Assembly: GCA_027365225.1 (NCBI GenBank)
Contig: DAHXNV010000002.1
Coordinates: 1 to 64,000, forward strand
Length of the DNA stretch: 64,000 nt
Direction: 5' to 3'
Source: Gammaproteobacteria bacterium
GTDB taxonomy: Bacteria; Pseudomonadota; Gammaproteobacteria; Steroidobacterales; Steroidobacteraceae
Part shown: positions 41,133 to 49,248 of the stretch, one piece after another
How positions within the stretch are numbered: position 1 is the stretch's first letter
How the letters are laid out: each line of letters starts with the position of its first letter
Made by a program: the position numbers and the translations under genes
The notes under the pieces: generated by a model
The model's input: the letters and a program-made list of their open reading frames with translations, nothing else
Database searches by the model: none
What the model was told of the DNA's origin: nothing

Positions 41133-42881
41133 TCAGTCGCTGAACTGCAGACGATACAGCTGCGCGTACAAGCCCTCGCGCGCCAGCAACTCGGCATGCG
41201 TGCCGCTGTCGACCACCGCGCCGGCATCGAGCACGAGGATGCGGTCGGCCTGCTCCACCGTGGAGAGGCGGTGTGCGATCACGAAGGTGGTGCGGTTGCG
41301 CATCAGCTGCGCGAGCGCCGCCTGGATGTGCCGCTCCGCTTCGCTATCGAGCGCCGAGGTGGCCTCATCGAGAATGAGGATCGGCGCATCCTTCAGCAGC
41401 GCGCGCGCGATGGCGATGCGCTGACGCTGCCCGCCCGAGAGCAGGATGCCCTGCTCGCCCACCACAGTGTCCAGGCCCTGCGGCATCGCGCCGGTGAACT
41501 CGAGCACGTGGGCCGCCTCGGCCGCGCGCAGCAGCGCCGCCGCGTCGACCGCCCGGCCGAAGGCGATGTTGTTGCGAATCGTGTCATCGAACAGCGTCAC
41601 TTCCTGGCTGACCACCGCGATCTGCTCGCGCAGCGCACCGAGATCGAACTCGCGCACGTCACGGCCATCGATGTGGATCGAGCCGGCGGTGACGTCGTAG
41701 AAGCGCGGCAACAAACTCACCAGCGTCGATTTGCCGCTACCGGAGCGCCCGACGATCGCCAGACTCCTGCCCGCGGGGACCTCGAACGACACCGCGCGCA
41801 GCGCCGGCCGGGACACCTGCGGATAGCTGAAGGAGACCTCGCGGTAGGCCACCTCGCCGCGTACGCGCCCCGGCCGGTAATCCCCGGCGCTCGCCTCGTG
41901 CGGCTCATCGAGCAGCACGAACAGGCTCTGCGCGGCGGCCACGCCCTGCTGGATCGGTCCGAACTGGCTGACCACCTCGCGCAACGGCTGACCCATCATG
42001 CCGAGCGCGGCGAAGAAGCCCACCAGGTTCTTGGCGCTCATGTTCCCGTCGACCGTGGCGTGAATCGCCAGTCCGAGCACGAATGCCCCGCCGAGCACGC
42101 TCACCAGCTGCACCGTCGGGTTGGCGAGCCCCGTGGTGAGCACCGACTTCATGTTCGAGCGCCGGTTGTGCTCGTTGACGGCCTCGAACCGCGCCGCCAG
42201 ATGCGCCTGCGCCCCGTACACCTTCACCAGCCGCGGGGCCTCGAAACTCTCCTTGGCGAGCCGTGTCACATCCTCCATCGAGTGCTGGATGCGCCGGCCG
42301 TAGCGGCGGAAGAGTCGGTTGATCAGCGCGACCAGCCAGATCACCAGCGGCCCGACCACCAGCGAGATCAGCGTCAGGCGCCAGGTGATCCAGACCATCC
42401 AGGCGAGCAGAAAGACGACGGTCAGTCCGGCGCGCACCAGCGCAACGATCGAGGTGGTCGCCGCCCGACCGACCTGCTCGCAGTTGTAGGTCAAGCGCGA
42501 AAGCAGCGTGCCGACGGCCTGGCGGTCGAAGAAGGCGACCGGCAGGTCGAGCACCCGCTCGTACACCTCGCCGCGAAGGCGCTTGACCACAGCCCGCCCG
42601 GCGTAGCCCATGAAGAAGGTCTGGATGAGGTTGCCGAGCCCGCGCACCGTGAACAGCACCACCAGCGCGAGCGGCAGCCACACGATCAGACGCGCTTGCG
42701 GGTGATGCAACAGGCCGCCGATTTTTCTGGCCAGCTCGACCAGGGCGCTCGAGCTCCCCGCGTACACCACCCCGCCGAGAATGCCGAGCGTGAAGGCGCC
42801 TTTGTATGGGCGCACATAACCGAGCAGCCGCCGGTAGGTGCGCGCCGCTTCGCGCTCCCCGTCGGCGCTTTCAAGGCTCAC
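41133..42881 (-). CDS. msbA: Lipid A export ATP-binding/permease protein MsbA
   Basis: This 582-residue half-transporter flips lipid A-core across the inner membrane as a homodimer. The N-terminal ~320 residues contain six membrane helices. The nucleotide-binding domain shows Walker A GRSGSGKSTLVSLLPRF, signature LLSGGQRQRIAIARALL, and Walker B ILILDEATSALDSEAE. The start GTG 42881 overlaps the exbD stop (GTGA). It is in an operon with exbB, exbD, lpxK and kdsB. Confidence 0.97.
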   Translation of the reverse strand: MSLESADGEREAARTYRRLLGYVRPYKGAFTLGILGGVVYAGSSSALVELARKIGGLLHHPQARLIVWLPLALVVLFTVRGLGNLIQTFFMGYAGRAVVKRLRGEVYERVLDLPVAFFDRQAVGTLLSRLTYNCEQVGRAATTSIVALVRAGLTVVFLLAWMVWITWRLTLISLVVGPLVIWLVALINRLFRRYGRRIQHSMEDVTRLAKESFEAPRLVKVYGAQAHLAARFEAVNEHNRRSNMKSVLTTGLANPTVQLVSVLGGAFVLGLAIHATVDGNMSAKNLVGFFAALGMMGQPLREVVSQFGPIQQGVAAAQSLFVLLDEPHEASAGDYRPGRVRGEVAYREVSFSYPQVSRPALRAVSFEVPAGRSLAIVGRSGSGKSTLVSLLPRFYDVTAGSIHIDGRDVREFDLGALREQIAVVSQEVTLFDDTIRNNIAFGRAVDAAALLRAAEAAHVLEFTGAMPQGLDTVVGEQGILLSGGQRQRIAIARALLKDAPILILDEATSALDSEAERHIQAALAQLMRNRTTFVIAHRLSTVEQADRILVLDAGAVVDSGTHAELLAREGLYAQLYRLQFSD

Positions 42882-43309
42882 GAGCCGCCCTCGGCCCGGG
42901 CCTTTATGGTGGCGATGTCGAGCTTGGAGAAACCAAGCTCCCCGAGTACATCCATGGCCGTGACCACCGACTGTTGGGTGGCACGGGCATCGGCGCGGAT
43001 CAGCACGGTGTCGGTGCGGGTCGCGGCGGGCTCGGCCGCGAGCGCCGCGCGCAGCGTGTCGGGGCTGTTGTTGAGAAGCTCGCGACCGTTGAGCAGATAG
43101 TCGCCGTTCTCGGTCACCGTCACGACCACCGGCTTGGGCCGGCCGCGGGCGGCGGGCACCGCGCTCGCGCGCGGCAGCCGCACGCGCAGCCGCCCCTCGC
43201 GGGTGAAGTGGGTCGAGAGCATGAAAAAAACCACCAGCAGCAGCACCACGTCGATCAACGACACGACGTTGATTTCCGGCTCCTCGTGGCGCCGCGGATT
43301 GAGCTTCAT
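42878..43309 (-). CDS. exbD: Biopolymer transport protein ExbD/TolR family
   Basis: This 143-residue protein has one N-terminal membrane helix in INVVSLIDVVLLLVVFFML, with the proton-conducting Asp (IDVV) conserved. A periplasmic domain follows, with LLNGRELLNNSPDTLRAAL and TVLIRADARATQQSVVTAMD. With ExbB it forms a proton-motive-force-driven motor. In this genomic position (exbB-exbD-msbA-lpxK) the partner is not known, and no tonB is present in the window. Confidence 0.93.
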   Translation of the reverse strand: MKLNPRRHEEPEINVVSLIDVVLLLVVFFMLSTHFTREGRLRVRLPRASAVPAARGRPKPVVVTVTENGDYLLNGRELLNNSPDTLRAALAAEPAATRTDTVLIRADARATQQSVVTAMDVLGELGFSKLDIATIKARAEGGS

Positions 43310-43316
43310 CGACCGC

Positions 43317-44024
43317 TCAGGACGAGCTGCGCAGCAGCGAGCGGCCCGCCACCGACACTCGCGCCGCGCGCTGCGGCTCCCCGGCGCCGGATTCCCCGCC
43401 CGCCGCCGGCGCAGCGGCGTTCGCGGCCGCCTCGAGGGCATCGGCCATGCGTACGGCGTGTTTCTCCATCTCCACGACGATGCCCTCGACCTTGCCGCGC
43501 AGATAGCGGTAGGCGATGAGCGAGGGAATGGCCACGCACAGTCCCGCGACGGTGCACACCAGAGCCTCGGCGATGCCGCCGGAGAGTGTGCGTGGGCTGC
43601 CCATGCCTGCGGCCTGGATCGCATCGAACGCGCGAATGATGCCGGTGACGGTGCCGAGCAGCCCGAGGAGCGGTGAGATCCCCGCGATGGTTCCGAGGGT
43701 GTTGAGGAAGCGCTCGAGCTCGTGGACCACGTGCCGTCCGGCGTCTTCAAGACGCTCCATCAGAATCTCGTGCGGCCGGTGGCGGTTGGCCAGTCCCGCG
43801 GCGAGCAGCCGCCCGAGCGGGGAGTGCTGCTCCAGGGCGGCGATGACCTTGTCAGTGACCTGTCCGGTCTCGATCAGCTGCCAGACCTTCTGCGGCAGCT
43901 CCCGCGGCAACACGCGCCGGTCCTGCAACGTCCACAGCCGCTCGAGCACGATCGCGGCGGCGACGATCGAGCAGAATATGATCGGCCACATCAGCGGGCC
44001 ACCCGCCCGCACGATTTCCCACAT
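43317..44024 (-). CDS. exbB: Biopolymer transport protein ExbB/TolQ/MotA family
   Basis: This 235-residue protein has three membrane segments: WPIIFCSIVAAAIVLERLW near the N-terminus, then FLNTLGTIAGISPLLGLLGT and GIAEALVCTVAGLCVAIPSL, the paired helices of the ion channel. The start is taken at MWEIVRAGGPLMWP (ATG 44024), where the family begins; the frame is open further upstream. The C-terminal Ala-rich tail is variable. It is first in the operon and divergent from the DUF2062 gene. Confidence 0.93.
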   Translation of the reverse strand: MWEIVRAGGPLMWPIIFCSIVAAAIVLERLWTLQDRRVLPRELPQKVWQLIETGQVTDKVIAALEQHSPLGRLLAAGLANRHRPHEILMERLEDAGRHVVHELERFLNTLGTIAGISPLLGLLGTVTGIIRAFDAIQAAGMGSPRTLSGGIAEALVCTVAGLCVAIPSLIAYRYLRGKVEGIVVEMEKHAVRMADALEAAANAAAPAAGGESGAGEPQRAARVSVAGRSLLRSSS

Positions 44025-44134
44025 CAAGCGCCCCCGTCGGAATACTCTGCACGGATCATACCGGAGAGCGCCGCCCGCCGATACGCGCCACCGCCCCGAC
44101 CGCGACCGTAGCGGCATGATACAGTCAGCGCGCC

Positions 44135-44653
44135 ATGCTGCGGCGCTCGCTCAAGAAGATCCTGCCCAAACCCCACCACATTCAGCACCACAAGCTGCTG
44201 CGGGTGTTCGGCGACCGGCTGATGGACCCGCGGCTGTGGGCGGTGCACCGCCGCTCGGTGGCCGGCGCATTCGGCACGGGACTGGCGATCTGTTTCATTC
44301 CGCTGCCCGTGCACACCCTGACGGCGGGCGTGACGGCGCTCACCTGCCGGCTGAACGTGCCGACCATCTTCGGAACCATCTTCCTGATCAATAATCCCCT
44401 GACGATGGTGCCGATCTACTATCTGGCGTATCGGGTCGGGGCGCTCGTGCTGCGCCAGCCGCCGCAGCATTTCCACTTCCAGTTGAGCTGGCACTGGGTG
44501 CAGTACGGCCTCGGCCCGCTGTGGGAGCCGTTCCTGCTCGGTTGCCTGATCTGCTCGGCGCTGGCCGGGCTCGCCGGGTGGCTCGGCCTGAAGCTGCTGT
44601 GGCGCTGGCAGGTCACGCGGCACTATCGGACGCGACACGCGGCGGTGCTGTAG
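44135..44653 (+). CDS. DUF2062 membrane protein
   Basis: This 172-residue protein matches DUF2062: basic N-terminus, [48 protein letters not shown]-type core (residues ~85-110) and a C-terminal pair of hydrophobic segments. Function is unknown. In many gammaproteobacteria it lies beside comEC and exbB; comEC is absent here and the gene is divergent from exbB. Its last ~41 bases overlap the 3' end of lolD on the other strand. Confidence 0.88.
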   Translation: MLRRSLKKILPKPHHIQHHKLLRVFGDRLMDPRLWAVHRRSVAGAFGTGLAICFIPLPVHTLTAGVTALTCRLNVPTIFGTIFLINNPLTMVPIYYLAYRVGALVLRQPPQHFHFQLSWHWVQYGLGPLWEPFLLGCLICSALAGLAGWLGLKLLWRWQVTRHYRTRHAAVL

Positions 44654-45335
44654 CGGGCCGCTCGAGCAGCCGCCCGGCCTCGAGCTCATACACTCGATCC
44701 ATGCGCGCCGCGAGGCGCGTATCGTGCGTCACCACGATCAGACTGGTACCGCGCTCACGATTAAGCTCGAGCATCAGCTCGAAGACCGCCGCCGCGTTGG
44801 CCCCGTCGAGATTGCCGGTGGGCTCATCGGCGAGCACGATCTTCGGCTGCGTCACCAGCGCCCGCGCCACGGCCGCGCGCTGGCGCTCCCCGCCCGAGAG
44901 CTGATGGGGCCGATGCGCGAGCCGCTCCCCGAGCCCGACCCGCTCGAGCAGCGCGCGCGCCTGCGCGCGCGCCTCGACCACCGGGGTACGGCGAACGAGC
45001 AGCGGCATCGCCACGTTCTCCAGAGCCGAGAACTCCGGCAGCAGATGGTGGAACTGATAGACGAATCCGAGCGTGCGGTTGCGCAGCGCGCCGCGCTCGC
45101 GCTCGCGCAACTGGTGGATGTCGCGTCCGTCGATCAGCACCGCGCCCCGGCTCGGCCGATCGAGCCCGCCGATGATCTGCAGCAGCGTCGTCTTGCCCGA
45201 GCCGGACGCTCCGATGATGGCCAACCGCTCACCGGCGCGCACCGCCAGCACCACCCCGCGCAGCACCTCGAGGGTGCTCGAGCCTTCCACGAAACTGCGG
45301 CCGACATCGCGGGCCTCGAGCACCGGCTCACTCAT
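44613..45335 (-). CDS. lolD: Lipoprotein-releasing ABC transporter ATPase LolD
   Basis: LolD powers extraction of lipoproteins from the inner membrane for hand-off to LolA. The 240-residue ATPase has Walker [18 protein letters not shown], the Q-loop [22 protein letters not shown] (LolD-type, described here by [14 protein letters not shown]), signature [15 protein letters not shown] and Walker [13 protein letters not shown]. The start ATG 45335 overlaps the upstream permease stop by 8 bases. The 3' end overlaps the convergent DUF2062 gene by 41 bases. Confidence 0.96.
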   Translation of the reverse strand: MSEPVLEARDVGRSFVEGSSTLEVLRGVVLAVRAGERLAIIGASGSGKTTLLQIIGGLDRPSRGAVLIDGRDIHQLRERERGALRNRTLGFVYQFHHLLPEFSALENVAMPLLVRRTPVVEARAQARALLERVGLGERLAHRPHQLSGGERQRAAVARALVTQPKIVLADEPTGNLDGANAAAVFELMLELNRERGTSLIVVTHDTRLAARMDRVYELEAGRLLERPATAPPRVASDSAA

Positions 45336-46581
45336 GGCGAAGCGCCTCGGCCGGCGCGCTGCGCGCGGCGCGCCACGCCGGATAGATCGTCGCCAGAGCG
45401 CACAGCAGGAACGCCACGCCGCATACGCGCAGCACATCAAGTGCGTGCACCTGGGCCGGAAGCTCGCTCATGTAATACACCTTGGGATTGAGAAACTGGG
45501 TATGCAGCACCCGCTCGAGCAGCCCGACCAGACCCTGCAGATGGTGCGCGATGAAGATCCCGAGCCCGGCCCCGAGCAGCGTGCCGGCCAGGCCGATCAA
45601 CAGGCCCTGGATGGCGAACACCAGCAGGATGTTGCCGGGCGCTGCGCCGAGGGTGCGCAAAATCGCGATGTCGGCCTGCTTTTCCTTCACGATCATCACC
45701 AGCGTCGCCACGATGTTGAATGCCGCCACCGCGACGATCATCGAGAGCATGACGAACATCATCGATTTGGTGATGCGGATGGAGCGGAAGAAGTTGACCA
45801 GATGATCGGTCCAGTCGCTCACGTAATAGCCCGCGCCACCGAGGGTGTAGGCGATGTGGCGCACCTCGGGCCCGGCCCGCCACGGATCGGTGAACCGCAT
45901 GCGCAGGCCCGTCACTCGTCCCGGCGGCAGCGCGAACAGCCGCGCCGCGTCGCTGAGATTGATCAGGGCGAGCTCGCGATCGTATTGATACATCCCCGAG
46001 TCGAAGATCCCGGCGACGCGGAAGCGGCGCATGCGCGGCATCAGCCCGGCGGGCGTGGCAATGCCCTCCGGGGCGATCAACACCACCGACTGGCCCGGGC
46101 GCACGTGCAGCGCTTCGGCCAGATCGACTCCGAGGATCACGCGATAACGCCCGGCGCGCAGTGCCCCGAGATCGCCGTGCTCGAGCCGGCGCGCCAGTGC
46201 CGTCACGCGCGCCTCCTGTTTCGGCAGCACGCCGCGCACCGAGGCGCCGGCAATGTAATCACCATGCGTCAGCAGCGCCTGCTGCTCGATATACGGGGCC
46301 ACGGCCTCGACGTGCCGGTGCGCGAGCACTCGCCGCTCCAGGGCGTGCCAATGCCCCGTGGTGCCCTGCAGACCCATCAGGGTCGCATCCGCGGTGACAT
46401 CGAGGATGCGCCCGCGCAGCACGCTGCCGAAGCCGTTCATCACCGAGAGCACCACGATCAGGGTGGCCACCCCGAGCGCCAGGCCGCACACCGACATCAC
46501 GGCCACGAACGAAACGAAGCCCCGGCGATGCGTCGAGCGCAGGTGGCGGGTGCCGATCAGCCATTCATATGAGCCGAACAT
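45328..46581 (-). CDS. lolE: Lipoprotein-releasing permease, LolC/LolE family
   Basis: This 417-residue permease has an N-terminal membrane helix ([17 protein letters not shown]), then a large periplasmic domain. Three C-terminal membrane helices follow, including [20 protein letters not shown] and [20 protein letters not shown]. The family signature [16 protein letters not shown] is present. Two paralogous permeases and one LolD are encoded here, so this is a heteromeric LolCDE system. Calling this copy LolE and the other LolC follows gene order only. Confidence 0.92.
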   Translation of the reverse strand: MFGSYEWLIGTRHLRSTHRRGFVSFVAVMSVCGLALGVATLIVVLSVMNGFGSVLRGRILDVTADATLMGLQGTTGHWHALERRVLAHRHVEAVAPYIEQQALLTHGDYIAGASVRGVLPKQEARVTALARRLEHGDLGALRAGRYRVILGVDLAEALHVRPGQSVVLIAPEGIATPAGLMPRMRRFRVAGIFDSGMYQYDRELALINLSDAARLFALPPGRVTGLRMRFTDPWRAGPEVRHIAYTLGGAGYYVSDWTDHLVNFFRSIRITKSMMFVMLSMIVAVAAFNIVATLVMIVKEKQADIAILRTLGAAPGNILLVFAIQGLLIGLAGTLLGAGLGIFIAHHLQGLVGLLERVLHTQFLNPKVYYMSELPAQVHALDVLRVCGVAFLLCALATIYPAWRAARSAPAEALRHE

Positions 46582-46588
46582 CGCGTAC

Positions 46589-47854
46589 CTACTCGTACCG
46601 CAGCGCCTCGGCCGGCGCGACCCGTGCCGCGCGCACCGCCGGATAAACGGTCGCCGCGGCCGTCAGGGCCAGCGCCGCGGCGCCGATCGCCGCGACATTG
46701 TCCCATTTCACCACCGATGGAATGGCCGTGATGTAGTAGACGCTGGAATTGAAGATCTGAAAGCCGAACGTATGCTCGAGGAAGCCCGCCACGGCATTGA
46801 CGTGGAAGGCCAGCGTGAGCCCGAGTCCCACCCCGAGCGCCACGCCGAGCCAGCCGATGGTCAGCCCCTGGACGAGGAAGATGCCGAGCACCCTTGCCGG
46901 GGAGGCGCCGAAGGTGCGCAGGATCGCGATGTCGGTGCGCTTGTCGGTGACCACCATCACCAGCATGGCCACGATGTTGAATGCGGCCACCGCCACGATC
47001 AGCAGCAGGATCAGCGACATCATCACCTTTTCCATGCGGATCGCGTGGAAGTAGGCGGCGTTCTGCTCGGTCCAGTCGATGACCTGGAAACCCTTGGGCA
47101 ACCGCGCGCGCAGCCGCGCCGAGATGCTCGGGGCATCGAGCGCGTCGCGATAGCGCAGGCGCAGCCCCTGATCGAGCCCGCCTCCGGGCAGCAGCGCGCG
47201 CACGTCGGCAATGTTGGCGAACACCAGCATCGCGTCCGGGTCGGCGAGTCCGATCGAGAACAGACCGGCTACCCTGAAGCGGTGCAGAGTCGGCTGCGGC
47301 AGGCCGCCCGGACCAATCGCCGGAATGAGCAGCGTCAGCGTATCGCCGGGCTCGAGCCCCAATTCCTGGGCGACCACCTCCCCGATGATCACGCGCCCGC
47401 TGCCGGGCGTGAGCCGGCCGAGCGAGCCGGAGGTGCTCACCTGCCTCAGTCGCGTCACCGACGGCTCGGCGGCCGGATCGATGCCGCGCAGCAGAACCGG
47501 CAGCATCTGCGGGGTGCGCACGGCGAGCGCCTGGGACTGCACGAAGGGCGCCACGCCCAGCACGCCCGGCGTGGTGCGCGCCAGGCGCGCGATGCGCCGC
47601 CACTGCGCCGGCGTCGGCGCACCGGCGGTCTCGGCCGAGGGGCTCACCACCACGCGCGCATCGGAGTCGAGCGCGAGCAGGCGCTGGCGCAGATCGCGCT
47701 CGAACCCGTTCATCACCGACAAAATGACGATCAGTGCCGCCACCCCCACACAAACCCCGGCCAGGGACGTCCAGGTGATGAACGAGACGAAGAACTTGTG
47801 CGAGCGGGCGCGCACGTAACGCCAGCCCACGAACAGCGACAACGGATGAAACAT
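46589..47854 (-). CDS. lolC: Lipoprotein-releasing permease, LolC/LolE family
   Basis: This is the first gene of the lol operon, 421 residues long. It has N-terminal FVSFITWTSLAGVCVGVAAL, a periplasmic domain, and C-terminal helices [40 protein letters not shown] and the last TM near NVAAIGAAALALTA. TDIAILRTFGASPARV is the coupling region that contacts LolD. It is clearly paralogous to the next gene (both carry [18 protein letters not shown]). The start ATG 47854 is supported by family alignment; the long frame upstream is not coding. Confidence 0.93.
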   Translation of the reverse strand: MFHPLSLFVGWRYVRARSHKFFVSFITWTSLAGVCVGVAALIVILSVMNGFERDLRQRLLALDSDARVVVSPSAETAGAPTPAQWRRIARLARTTPGVLGVAPFVQSQALAVRTPQMLPVLLRGIDPAAEPSVTRLRQVSTSGSLGRLTPGSGRVIIGEVVAQELGLEPGDTLTLLIPAIGPGGLPQPTLHRFRVAGLFSIGLADPDAMLVFANIADVRALLPGGGLDQGLRLRYRDALDAPSISARLRARLPKGFQVIDWTEQNAAYFHAIRMEKVMMSLILLLIVAVAAFNIVAMLVMVVTDKRTDIAILRTFGASPARVLGIFLVQGLTIGWLGVALGVGLGLTLAFHVNAVAGFLEHTFGFQIFNSSVYYITAIPSVVKWDNVAAIGAAALALTAAATVYPAVRAARVAPAEALRYE

Positions 47855-47935
47855 CGCGCGATTTAACCATATTCCCGCCCCCCCCGGCCGCATGCGGCGC
47901 GTCACAGTTTTGACCCGCCGTCGCGCGTGCCGGCT

Positions 47936-47962
47936 TTGACAGAATGCCCCCGGGTGTATAGT
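47936..47962 (+). promoter_or_regulatory. Candidate promoter of the small periplasmic gene
   Basis: A perfect TTGACA (47936-47941) and TATAGT (47957-47962) lie on the plus strand with a short 15-base spacer. The spacing is suboptimal, but both hexamers are good and a GGAGG ribosome site and ATG follow within 19 bases. Confidence 0.5.
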
Positions 47963-47980
47963 CGCCGGGGAGGTCAGAAC

Positions 47981-48271
47981 ATGCGCGCCCGAACTCTCTT
48001 GGCAGTGCTGATCGCTTGCGCGGTGTGCGCCACGGCCGCGGCCGAAACAGTGCTCGTCGACGGGCACCTTGAAATCGCGCCAACGACGCTGCCCCACCCG
48101 CATCGGGGCGAGACCATGCGGCAGGTGAAACGTGCCTTCGGCAGCCCCGAGAAGCGCTACCCGGCCATCGGGCATCCGCCCATGACGCGCTGGGACTACC
48201 GGGATTTCAGCGTGTACTTCGAGTACACGCGCGTCATCCACGCAGTGGTGCATCCGCCGGCCCCGAACTAG
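47981..48271 (+). CDS. Small secreted periplasmic protein (SmpA/BamE-fold-like)
   Basis: This 96-residue protein has a signal peptide (LLAVLIACAVCATAAA, cleavage near residue 21). The mature ~75-residue domain has GETMRQVKRAFGSPEKRYP and a terminal RWDYRDFSVYFEYTRVIHAVV. The 'G-x-T-x-x-x-V-x-x-x-F-G-x-P ... W-x-Y ... V-x-F' pattern resembles the SmpA/BamE-type fold, but there is no lipobox, so it is not BamE itself. GGAGG precedes ATG 47981. It lies between the lol operon (divergent) and the cyclase gene. Confidence 0.75.
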   Translation: MRARTLLAVLIACAVCATAAAETVLVDGHLEIAPTTLPHPHRGETMRQVKRAFGSPEKRYPAIGHPPMTRWDYRDFSVYFEYTRVIHAVVHPPAPN

Positions 48272-48438
48272 CCCCGCCGCAGATCTTTATATTCAAGCCC
48301 CGCCCCCGCATTGCCGACAACCCGGTAGTACCCGGGCGAGGCGCGGCGTCCCCCCGGCGGGCGCCGGGTCGCGGCGACGCAGCGCGCCCGGATTATGGTA
48401 GGCTCAGCCTCGCTAGAAGAATGATCGGATAACCCCCC

Positions 48439-49248
48439 GTGGTCTTGGAAAATTCTCTCGGCATCGAAGAGCTGATCCACGCCGGCGCCCTGCGGCGCGA
48501 TCTGGCGCAGGCGCACCTGCACGCCGAGATCCGCCGGCGCGAGGACGTGCTGCGCCGCGCGGTGCGCCGCTACGTCTCACCGCAGCTTGCCGAGCGGATC
48601 CTCGAGGACGTCCAGCTGCGCGAGACGCTGCTCTCGGCGGACGATCTGCGCGCCCACGCGGTGGTGCTGTTCGCCGACCTGCGCGGCTTCACGAGTCTCT
48701 CGGAGCGGCTCGAGCCGCGCCAAGTGGTCCCCTTGCTGAACGAGTACTTCTCGCTGCTCACCGAGATCACGCTGCGCCACGACGGCACGGTATTTCACCT
48801 CGCCGGCGACTGTCTCATGCTCGGCTTCGGGGTCCCGCTCGAGCAGCCCGACAGCCCCGGCCGCGCCGTGCGGGCCGCTCAGGAGATGCTCGGCACGTTT
48901 GCGGCGCTCGCCGGCTCCTGGCACGCCCGTTTCGGCATCGATGCCGGCCTCGGCATCGGCATCAACGAGGGCGATGTCGTCGCCTGCAACATCGGCGCGA
49001 GTTCCTACATGAGCTACACGCTGATCGGCGACACCGTCAACGTGGCGGCCCGGCTCTGCCAGCGCGCCCGCGCCGGGGAGATGCTCTTCTCTCAAAGCAT
49101 CAAGCAGTCCCTCGATGCGCTCGGGGTCGACGTCGGCGCCACGGCCCTGCCGCCGATGCAGCTGCGCGGGCGCAGCCGCGCCATCGACATCTTCTGCGTG
49201 CCGGCCGCGACCCGCGCCGAGGTCATGGAAGTCCCGGTCGCCGTTTGA
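48439..49248 (+). CDS. Class III adenylate/guanylate cyclase domain protein
   Basis: This 269-residue soluble protein has an N-terminal helical segment (residues ~15-60, DLAQAHLHAEIRRRE ... RRYVSPQLAERIL) leading into a class III cyclase domain. Metal-binding Asp80 is in FADLRGFTSL and Asp124 in LAGDCLML. Thr194 is in YTLIGDTVN, and the transition-state Asn201 and Arg205 are in VNVAARL. The lysine that selects adenine (normally K in KxxGD) is replaced by His120, so activity or substrate may differ. The start is GTG 48439. Its TGA overlaps the TTG start of mfd. Confidence 0.9.
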   Translation: MVLENSLGIEELIHAGALRRDLAQAHLHAEIRRREDVLRRAVRRYVSPQLAERILEDVQLRETLLSADDLRAHAVVLFADLRGFTSLSERLEPRQVVPLLNEYFSLLTEITLRHDGTVFHLAGDCLMLGFGVPLEQPDSPGRAVRAAQEMLGTFAALAGSWHARFGIDAGLGIGINEGDVVACNIGASSYMSYTLIGDTVNVAARLCQRARAGEMLFSQSIKQSLDALGVDVGATALPPMQLRGRSRAIDIFCVPAATRAEVMEVPVAV

